From Chryseobacterium gleum (lineage in GTDB: Bacteria > Bacteroidota > Bacteroidia > UBA10329): 7,492 nucleotides of DNA. Positions 1 through 6,634 of this stretch are shown in pieces. The notes beneath the pieces are model-generated. The model worked only from the letters and a program-made list of their open reading frames with translations. It was not told the DNA's origin and did no database searches. Numbering within the stretch: the stretch's first letter is position 1; every line of letters starts with the position of its first letter. The DNA is taken from NCBI GenBank assembly GCA_945874195.1, contig CAMCFW010000094.1:1-7492 (forward strand). The letters run 5' to 3'. The position numbers were made by a program, and so were the translations under genes.

Positions 1-2
1 CG

Positions 3-110
3 GGCATCGAAACTTCGAACGTACAAGGCGTGATGGATGGTGAACTGAACAAGTTCATAAAAGGGTATCTGTTGCAGTTTGGGAATGAACAGAACGAATC
101 GCTGAACTGA
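3..110 (+). CDS. C-terminal end of an unrecognised protein (5' partial)
   Basis: An open frame runs from the left edge of the window and ends at TGA (108-110), giving 35 visible residues that begin GIETSNVQGV and end in NEQNESLN. The other two forward frames hit stops within the first 45 bases, so this is the only plausible coding frame. The segment is mostly soluble and polar, with a short hydrophobic stretch (FIKGYLLQF) that looks like a final helix or strand rather than a membrane span. I do not recognise the family from this fragment. It lies only 3 bases upstream of the ArsC-family gene and in the same reading frame, so the two are probably co-transcribed. Confidence 0.6.
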   Translation, partial: GIETSNVQGVMDGELNKFIKGYLLQFGNEQNESLN

Positions 111-113
111 CAA

Positions 114-452
114 TTGAAGATCTATCACAATCCGAGATGTTCGAAAAGCCGCGATACGCTTCAGTTGATTCGCGATGCCGGTGTTGAACCGGTAGTGATC
201 GAGTATCTGCTAAATGTTCCGACCAAGAAAGAACTAAAGGAACTTATAAAGTTGCTTGGCATGAAGCCCTTTGATCTGATCAGACAAGGAGAGCCGGATT
301 TCAAGGAAAAATTTAAAGGGAAAGAACTGAGCGATGATGACTGGATCGATGCCATGATGAAATACCCGAAGCTGATCGAACGACCGATCGTTGTGAAACA
401 CAAAAAGGCCATCCTTGGACGACCTCCTAAAAACGTAAAAACGCTATTGTAA
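114..452 (+). CDS. arsC: ArsC/Spx-family reductase (arsenate reductase, glutaredoxin type)
   Basis: This 112-residue protein has the thioredoxin-like ArsC fold. The N-terminal HNPRCSKSR (residues 5-13) carries the catalytic cysteine Cys9. Arg57 (LIRQ), Arg90 (ERPIVV) and Arg103 (GRPP) match the three arginines that bind the oxyanion in E. coli ArsC (Arg60, Arg94, Arg107). The family reduces arsenate to arsenite using glutathione and glutaredoxin, but many chromosomal members of this short type have no proven arsenate role, and no arsenite pump or ArsR regulator is visible nearby. The start is TTG at 114. The upstream in-frame stop is at 108-110 with only a CAA codon between, so no earlier start exists, and a later one would remove the active-site loop. 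No clear Shine-Dalgarno sequence is present, as is usual in this phylum. Fold and active site are certain; the physiological substrate is not. Confidence 0.92.
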   Translation: MKIYHNPRCSKSRDTLQLIRDAGVEPVVIEYLLNVPTKKELKELIKLLGMKPFDLIRQGEPDFKEKFKGKELSDDDWIDAMMKYPKLIERPIVVKHKKAILGRPPKNVKTLL

Positions 453-454
453 GT

Positions 455-619
455 CTAGTCGCGAGGGGCGATGAATGCGGCCAATTTCTCGCCCATGGCG
501 GGGCTGAAACGCTCCATGAAAAGCAATGTTGCCATCAAAGGAATCCAAAGACTAAGGAACACCAACATCCAGAAGCCCAAAAGCATATACATGAAGATCA
601 CTATGATTCCTATACTCAT
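455..619 (-). CDS. Small hydrophobic membrane protein (hypothetical)
   Basis: This is a 54-residue - strand frame beginning MSIGIIVIF and ending FIAPRD. Residues 2-35 are strongly hydrophobic, enough for one long or two short membrane spans. A charged, amphipathic tail follows (MERFSPAMGEKLAAF). I do not recognise a family. I prefer the ATG at 619 to the in-frame ATG at 667, because a promoter-like pair (TTTG 668-665, TACTTTCG 644-637) lies between the two and the extra 16 residues look non-native. With the longer start the protein would have 70 residues. Its stop is 2 bases from the converging arsC stop, and it sits just downstream of the esterase gene on the same strand. The + strand frame opposite it (471-677) is low-complexity and lysine-rich and looks like a shadow. 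Confidence 0.5.
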   Translation of the reverse strand: MSIGIIVIFMYMLLGFWMLVFLSLWIPLMATLLFMERFSPAMGEKLAAFIAPRD

Positions 620-636
620 CTCATTGAAATTTGAGC

Positions 637-668
637 CGAAAGTAATGCATGCCGCCCAAATGCACAAA
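637..668 (-). promoter_or_regulatory. Putative Bacteroidota-type promoter for the small membrane gene
   Basis: On the - strand, TTTG (668-665) is followed after 20 bases by TACTTTCG (644-637). This matches the Bacteroidota sigma-factor consensus TTTG / TAnnTTTG with one mismatch in the -7 element. Transcription would begin near 631, about 12 bases before the ATG at 619. The site begins just past the esterase stop at 678, which suggests that the small gene can be expressed independently. Confidence 0.38.
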
Positions 669-677
669 AAGAAGTGA

Positions 678-1823
678 TCAATTTATGATCAACCTTTCCG
701 TGTGAATTCCCTGCTCGGCAATAACGCTCAAAAGAAACAGTCCCGAACCCTCAATTTCGAGCTGATGTTGCGTGCCTGTTGACCGAACCGAGGTCAGCTT
801 TCTGCCCATTGGATCGTGCAGTTCAATGGTGCGCAGGCCAGAAGTTTCAAACCTGATGGAAACCGAACCGTTCGAAGGATTAGGATATACTTGCACCGAC
901 CCCTTCTTTTCACCCTCCTTGATCCCGGTATTCAGGTCGTTCAATTTATATTGGCGGAAAAACCTCCATATTTCAACAGAGGCCGAAAAGTCCTGGCTTG
1001 TTACCCCAATGGTGATGAACGTGGGAGAACCTGGCCATGTGTGCCCACCTCCGTTCACCCGATAGAGCTCAACCGTAGATCCCAGATCGCCATCGCCATA
1101 AACAAAATGATCTGTGGTACATCCATCGGTCATATTGATGTCGGGAACAGCCGTTTCGGTTGGCGTCATGTTGCAATTATTGTGCGAGGCCCAGAAATCT
1201 ACCACAGATTGAACCGAAACCATGGTCTGCGGTGCGCTTCCTAGATAAGGCACGGTCGGATCGGCCGTGCCATGCACATGCAATGCAGGAGTGGGATGAT
1301 CCGGATCGCAGGCATTCACCTCCGCTTGTACCATGGTTCCCGTGACCGATGCGATGGCCGCAATGCGATGACCTAATTCACAACCCAATTTATAGGTCAT
1401 GAAACCACCGTTGCTCATGCCGGTGCTATATACACAGTTCAGATCGATGGAATATTCTGAAGAAATGCTATCAATAAGCGCAGACAGGAAACCCACATCA
1501 TCAGGACCTCCTTGACCATTGAACGCATTCCAATATTGGCTCTGCGTATTGTCCAGCGTTCCTTCGGGATGCACCACAATGAAATTGGCCGTGTCCGCAA
1601 TGGCTCTAAAACTGCCATAAACCTCCTGCTCAAATGCATTTGACGTGTAACCATGTAAATTGAGAACCAGCGGAACTGCCTGCGAACCATCGTAGATCAG
1701 GGGCACATAAAGTCGATAGCCGCGCTCAAGGCCATCGTGCATGATACTACCCAGAATGCTGGTCTGAGCATTGGCATTTACCGATAGAACGAACAAGAAC
1801 AGGGCGGGAAAGAAATATTTCAT
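678..1823 (-). CDS. Secreted LpqC/PHB-depolymerase-type esterase with T9SS C-terminal sorting domain
   Basis: This 381-residue alpha/beta hydrolase has three parts. Residues 1-20 are a Sec signal peptide (MKYFF, hydrophobic core, ANAQ cleavage site). Residues about 21-292 form the catalytic domain of the COG3509/LpqC group, which includes PHB depolymerases, feruloyl esterases and acetylxylan esterases. Residues about 305-381 form a T9SS type A sorting domain, opening with VYPNPSNGS and ending RLIIN. The triad is readable: Ser137 in GMSNGG, Asp188 in HGTADPTVPY and His261 in GGGHTWPG. His57-Gly58 (LHGYT) marks the oxyanion-hole loop, and DDVGFL (108-113) is typical of the group. Cysteines at 130, 148, 172, 217 and 235 could form disulfides after export. 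The protein should cross the outer membrane through T9SS and be released or anchored at the surface. The natural ester substrate cannot be read from the sequence. No carbohydrate-binding module or polysaccharide-utilisation genes adjoin it. Confidence 0.93.
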   Translation of the reverse strand: MKYFFPALFLFVLSVNANAQTSILGSIMHDGLERGYRLYVPLIYDGSQAVPLVLNLHGYTSNAFEQEVYGSFRAIADTANFIVVHPEGTLDNTQSQYWNAFNGQGGPDDVGFLSALIDSISSEYSIDLNCVYSTGMSNGGFMTYKLGCELGHRIAAIASVTGTMVQAEVNACDPDHPTPALHVHGTADPTVPYLGSAPQTMVSVQSVVDFWASHNNCNMTPTETAVPDINMTDGCTTDHFVYGDGDLGSTVELYRVNGGGHTWPGSPTFITIGVTSQDFSASVEIWRFFRQYKLNDLNTGIKEGEKKGSVQVYPNPSNGSVSIRFETSGLRTIELHDPMGRKLTSVRSTGTQHQLEIEGSGLFLLSVIAEQGIHTERLIIN

Positions 1824-1847
1824 GAGGGTTTTTTGCGTTTCCAGCCT

Positions 1848-1855
1848 CGAAGGTA
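1848..1855 (-). promoter_or_regulatory. Weak -7-like element upstream of the esterase
   Basis: TACCTTCG on the - strand (1855-1848) resembles the TAnnTTTG element with one mismatch, 24 bases before the esterase ATG. I see no TTTG at the expected distance upstream, so this is only a candidate. Confidence 0.25.
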
Positions 1856-1873
1856 ACTATAATGAAGGCCAGA

Positions 1874-1904
1874 TTTGGAGAGTCGCCCCTAGAAGGTAAT
1901 TTTG
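1874..1904 (+). promoter_or_regulatory. Putative Bacteroidota promoter of fumC
   Basis: TTTG (1874-1877), a 19-base spacer and TAATTTTG (1897-1904) match the Bacteroidota consensus TTTG-N19-TAnnTTTG exactly. Transcription would begin near 1910, giving a leader of about 20 bases before the ATG at 1931. Because this site lies inside the open frame upstream of that ATG, it also argues against an earlier start at 1862. Confidence 0.65.
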
Positions 1905-1930
1905 CGACATTCAATAAATTTCAGAACCAC

Positions 1931-3322
<1,392 letters not shown>

Positions 3323-3595
3323 ATCAATCATCAGCTGAATCACAAGAGCGGGAAGCATCTGGTCGATATGGCCTTTTTCCACCTTTCTGAATGATGGATC
3401 GGGGTTACGTGCGGTCTGACGGGCCAAAAAAAAGACCTGAGGCATGCGCAAGAATATCTGTCAAGTTCAATTCAAACAGGACCTCACGGATTTTCGAAGT
3501 TCAATCTAAGTTAAAATAAACTCAACCGATCTTGACTTACTGGCAATAGCGTATTGTCCTTGAAATACTCCAGAACTTTGGACTGAAAGACCGGA
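3323..3595. other. Convergent intergenic region with no gene recognised
   Basis: These 273 bases lie between the ends of fumC (+) and manC (-). I see no frame of useful length, no tRNA-like cloverleaf and no strong terminator. GGTCGATATGGCC followed by TTTTT (3361-3378) could form a weak five-pair hairpin with two G-U pairs. A run of eight A (3426-3433) would read as a T-tract on the - strand, but no stable stem precedes it. The right half (about 3500-3570) is AT-rich. It probably holds the two 3' untranslated regions. Confidence 0.5.
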
Positions 3596-4687
3596 CTAAA
3601 CGAACTTCTCGCCCTTGGTGGCCTTCACATCGTTTACGATGCGTTTGATCTGCTGCTCGTCAGACTGCTTGCAGATCAATAGAATATCATCGTTTTCAAC
3701 TACGATCATATCCGTCATTCCTTGAAGCACCACCAATTTGTTCTTGGGAACATTGACTATGCAGTTCTTCGAATCATAGGTCAACACGTTCTTACCTTGA
3801 ATAACATGGCCCTCCTCGTCCTTTTCAGAATAAGCGTAGAGTGACCCCCAAGTTCCAAGGTCGCTCCATCCAATTTCGGCAGCGATGGTAAAAACATTCT
3901 TCGCTTTCTCCATGATTCCGTAATCGATGGAAATATTCTTGCACTGCATATAGGCACGTTGAATGAACTTCTTTTCCGCAGGCGTATTGAATGACGACTG
4001 GCCTTCCTGAAACAGCTGATACTCTTCCGGCAAATGAGTTTCAAGCGCGTTGAGTATGCTCTTCACCGACCAGATAAAAATCCCCGCATTCCAAAGGAAT
4101 TCTCCACTTTTCACGAGTTCCTCGGCCATGGCCAGATCAGGCTTCTCCGTAAAACTCTTCACCTTGTGGATGGATGCATCGTTCACACGCTCTTCGAACT
4201 GAATGTAGCCATAGCCAGTATCGGGCCGTGTAGGAGTTATTCCTAAAGTGATCAGCGAATCAGTGCGTTCCACCTCTGCCAACGCCTTATCTATCAATCG
4301 AACATATTCCGCATCCTTCAATATCAGATGGTCGGATGGAGCAACAACCATGCACGCTGCCGGGTTGATGGCCCTGATCCTAAAAGCAGCATAAGCAATA
4401 CACGGAGCCGTGTTTCTTCTGGCAGGTTCCAGTAGGATCTGCGATGCGCGGATCCCACTGAGTTGTTCCATCACCAATCCTTTATACTGCGCATTGGTGA
4501 CTATGAAGATATTCTTGGCCGGACACACCAGTTTCGACCGCTCATAGGTCTGCTGAAGCAAAGACTTTCCAGTGCCCAATATGTCTATGAACTGCTTTGG
4601 ATGTGGAGTACGGCTCATGGGCCAAAAGCGAGAACCGATCCCACCGGCCATGATCACCACATAGTGATTCGGATTTTTCTTACTCAT
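3596..4687 (-). CDS. manC: Mannose-1-phosphate guanylyltransferase (GDP-mannose pyrophosphorylase)
   Basis: This 363-residue cytoplasmic nucleotidyltransferase makes GDP-mannose from mannose-1-phosphate and GTP, supplying mannose, fucose and related sugars for surface polysaccharides or glycoproteins. The nucleotide-binding start AGGIGSRFWPMSR (14-26) is followed by PKQF (30-33), EPARRNTAP (87-95), PSDH (117-120), TRPDTGYGYI (152-161), FTEKP (179-183), LWNAGIF (198-204), IDYGIMEK (254-261) and GWSDLGTW (273-280), all in the order expected for COG0836. The protein ends soon after the beta-helix-like region (about 300-345), so it lacks the phosphomannose isomerase domain fused in some proteobacterial ManC/AlgA proteins. 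Its ATG overlaps the stop of the upstream aminotransferase by 4 bases, which suggests coupled translation. No other glycan genes are visible next to it. Confidence 0.95.
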   Translation of the reverse strand: MSKKNPNHYVVIMAGGIGSRFWPMSRTPHPKQFIDILGTGKSLLQQTYERSKLVCPAKNIFIVTNAQYKGLVMEQLSGIRASQILLEPARRNTAPCIAYAAFRIRAINPAACMVVAPSDHLILKDAEYVRLIDKALAEVERTDSLITLGITPTRPDTGYGYIQFEERVNDASIHKVKSFTEKPDLAMAEELVKSGEFLWNAGIFIWSVKSILNALETHLPEEYQLFQEGQSSFNTPAEKKFIQRAYMQCKNISIDYGIMEKAKNVFTIAAEIGWSDLGTWGSLYAYSEKDEEGHVIQGKNVLTYDSKNCIVNVPKNKLVVLQGMTDMIVVENDDILLICKQSDEQQIKRIVNDVKATKGEKFV

Positions 4688-5967
4688 CTCTTAAATTGGC
4701 CGAGCGCTTCCCTTAAATTCTCAATGACCATTGAGATCGAATCCAATCTTAGCGTACCTACCGAAACTCTGAACCATGGGCTTTGCTTTGAATCACCGAA
4801 GCAATAGAACGGCACCATACCCACCTTGGCCTCTTTAATAAGGAACACTGTGATATCCTGTGCATCGTTGAGATAAGTTCCGTCTGAAGTGGTCTTACCA
4901 ATTAGATCGAACTTAACGGTGAGATACATGGCTCCTTCGGCCTGAATGGCATCAACTGGATAGCCGACTTCTTTCAAAGCCGAAATTCCATTGAAGAGCT
5001 TGTCCACACGTTCAGAGATCATATCACGGTGTTTTTGGATCGTGGCCTCCACGGCATCATGCCTTTCTAGGAACTTTGCTGTGGCGATCTGTTCTGGCTT
5101 AGGAGACCATGCCCCCACATGACTTAGCAGCGAGCGCATCTTCTGCATCACCAGATTCGGTCCAAAGGCCCAACCCACACGCACACCGGTGGCAGCGAAC
5201 GCTTTCGAAATTCCATCAATGTAAACCGTATAAGGTCGCATTTCCGGCCTAAGCGAAACCGGGTCATAATGTTTGGTTCCGCCCAACGTGAGGGCGCAAT
5301 AGATCTGATCGTAAAGCAGATACAGTGGCTTCTGCCCCTCTCTTCTCTTGTTCTCGGCAATGATAAGATCGCATATCTCTGCCAATACAGATCTGGAAAA
5401 TGAAGTTCCAGTAGGATTGAGTGGCGAGCAAAGCGCCACCAAGGCCGCATCTTGCAAATGAGGTTTGATGTCTTCGGCAGTGGGCAAGAATTTATTCTCG
5501 GGTTGCGTGGTGATGACCACGGGTTCTGCGGAACTTAAAAAAGTGTAGTGATTATTGTTCCAGCTTGGAACCGGGAACACGACCTTTTCGCCAGGATTTA
5601 CCAATGCCCGATAAGCCGCATAGATCAATGGACGTGCGCCTCCCGAAATGAGAATGTCATCGCTTCCATAATGGAGCGACTGACGGTCTCTGATGAATCC
5701 GCTAACAGCCTCGCGAAGCACTTTTACCCCATTCGCTTCCGGATAATTGGTATGTCCATCTTCGTAAGCTTGAATGATCTCGTTGAGCAATCCCTTTGGC
5801 AAAGGATAGATCTTCGGGTCAAAATCTCCGATGGTCAGGTTGGTGATGTCTTCCCCATTCGCTATCCGAGCATTGATCTCGCCTGCAATTTTGATGATCT
5901 CTGATCCTATGAGGTTTTCGGCCAGATCAGAAACGGCAGATGCGGCTTTTGTGAGTGATTGTGACAT
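4684..5967 (-). CDS. PLP-dependent aminotransferase, class I/II (fold type I)
   Basis: This 427-residue aminotransferase resembles the aspartate/aromatic aminotransferase group. In numbering from the chosen ATG, GGARPLI (109-115) is the phosphate-binding turn, Trp136 (VPSW) should stack on the cofactor, Asn184 lies in SPLNPTGT, Asp220 and Tyr223 lie in YDQIY, the PLP lysine is Lys255 in GISKAFAATGVRVGW, and Arg400 (FRVSVGT) would bind the substrate carboxylate. The core set is therefore complete. The family covers many amino-acid substrates, and I cannot choose one. The frame extends four codons to a TTG at 5979, but ATG at 5967 is preferred: MSQSLTKAAS is a natural N-terminus and a -7-like element lies just upstream. 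The stop overlaps manC by ATGA. The sprT-like gene ends 52 bases upstream on the same strand. Confidence 0.9.
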   Translation of the reverse strand: MSQSLTKAASAVSDLAENLIGSEIIKIAGEINARIANGEDITNLTIGDFDPKIYPLPKGLLNEIIQAYEDGHTNYPEANGVKVLREAVSGFIRDRQSLHYGSDDILISGGARPLIYAAYRALVNPGEKVVFPVPSWNNNHYTFLSSAEPVVITTQPENKFLPTAEDIKPHLQDAALVALCSPLNPTGTSFSRSVLAEICDLIIAENKRREGQKPLYLLYDQIYCALTLGGTKHYDPVSLRPEMRPYTVYIDGISKAFAATGVRVGWAFGPNLVMQKMRSLLSHVGAWSPKPEQIATAKFLERHDAVEATIQKHRDMISERVDKLFNGISALKEVGYPVDAIQAEGAMYLTVKFDLIGKTTSDGTYLNDAQDITVFLIKEAKVGMVPFYCFGDSKQSPWFRVSVGTLRLDSISMVIENLREALGQFKR

Positions 5968-5987
5968 GGAATAGGGCAATTAAGGTG

Positions 5988-5995
5988 CGAAGATA
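5988..5995 (-). promoter_or_regulatory. Candidate -7 element for the aminotransferase-manC pair
   Basis: TATCTTCG (5995-5988 on the - strand) differs from TAnnTTTG by one base and lies 20 bases before the ATG at 5967. It sits inside the 52-base gap after sprT. No TTTG is seen at the usual upstream distance, so the match is partial. Confidence 0.38.
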
Positions 5996-6019
5996 ATTAT
6001 TCTGCCAAGCGACACGGAA

Positions 6020-6631
6020 TCAGGCCAACTCGACTTCTGCAATGGCACTTATCAGATAGAGCTTGCCCGTATCAACCTGTGTGCATCTGAATCGTTTGCG
6101 AAGTTGTTCTCCTTTCTTAAATCTTCTTTTCCCGAGAATGAACTCATGGTCAGTGGGCACATCTTCCAAATGCAGCCGATCAGATGGCCTGTCGTAATTG
6201 CGCAGAAGACGCACTAGGTCAAGGTCCCTTACGGTTGCGGCCTTCGGATGGGCCATGTGCTTTCTAAGTTGGGCCAAAAGATCGGGAGGAAAAACATCAT
6301 CACGCAGAAAATGGGCCATCTCTTCCTGGAAAGCCTTCTTCCATTCCTTTCCGTGCGGATCCACTTTTCGTCCGTGGCGCTCCCAATTGATCAGATGGGC
6401 CATTTCGTGAACAAAGGTGACGAGGAAGGCATATTGATTAAGGCTACCGTTCACAGAAATGCGATGACCTAGTTTGCCGAACGGATGCCGATAATCGCCT
6501 GCCTTTGTCCTTCGGTCGCGGGTTATGGTAAGATGACAGCGGGAACTTACGATCTGCGCGGCCAGTCTGACCTCGGTTCCGGCCGGCAGAAAAGGTCTGA
6601 TGGCATTTCTGATCCGCTCTTCACGCTCCAT
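6020..6631 (-). CDS. SprT-like zinc metalloprotease-domain protein
   Basis: This 203-residue protein has the SprT-like domain. HEMAH at residues 75-79 gives the HExxH zinc ligands and the catalytic glutamate, and His93 in DPHGKEW is the expected third ligand, spaced as in SprT/Spartan proteins. Upstream, GDYRHPFGKLGHRISVN (46-61) is the beta-strand region leading into the zinc helix. The C-terminal part (about 160-203) is a small beta-rich tail with FKKGEQ and one cysteine, Cys183, so it lacks the four-cysteine zinc ribbon found in E. coli SprT. From memory, this single-cysteine tail is the usual form in Bacteroidota and not damage. Eukaryotic Spartan cleaves DNA-protein crosslinks, but the bacterial role is not settled. 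There is no signal peptide. The ATG at 6631 is 3 bases after the feoB stop, so the two are very likely co-transcribed. Confidence 0.88.
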   Translation of the reverse strand: MEREERIRNAIRPFLPAGTEVRLAAQIVSSRCHLTITRDRRTKAGDYRHPFGKLGHRISVNGSLNQYAFLVTFVHEMAHLINWERHGRKVDPHGKEWKKAFQEEMAHFLRDDVFPPDLLAQLRKHMAHPKAATVRDLDLVRLLRNYDRPSDRLHLEDVPTDHEFILGKRRFKKGEQLRKRFRCTQVDTGKLYLISAIAEVELA

Positions 6632-6634
6632 GCA

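Noticed and set aside
460..474. TCGC-GAGGG-GCGA inverted repeat after arsC as a terminator
   Set aside because: It has only four pairs, no T-tract, and lies within the last codons of the small - strand gene.
471..677. 68-residue + strand open frame opposite the small membrane gene
   Set aside because: Its product is lysine-rich without a recognisable fold, while the opposite strand encodes a coherent hydrophobic segment and has a promoter-like pair.
816..1244. 142-residue + strand open frame opposite the esterase
   Set aside because: It is antisense to a gene with a complete catalytic triad and sorting domain, and its own translation shows no motif.
3361..3378. Hairpin plus TTTTT after fumC as an intrinsic terminator
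   Set aside because: The stem is only five pairs, two of them G-U, with a three-base loop. That is too weak to list as a terminator.
4463..4807. 114-residue + strand open frame spanning the manC/aminotransferase junction
   Set aside because: Both genes on the other strand are well supported and overlap exactly at this point, so this frame is a shadow.
5968..5979. TTG at 5979 as start of the aminotransferase
   Set aside because: The ATG at 5967 gives a natural N-terminus and leaves room for a leader after the TATCTTCG element. The TTG would be almost at the predicted transcript start.
6020..6160. C-terminal truncation of the SprT-like protein, because the four-cysteine zinc ribbon is absent
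   Set aside because: The tail is a complete-looking beta-rich segment of the kind I recall in Bacteroidota homologues, so this looks like a lineage form and not damage.
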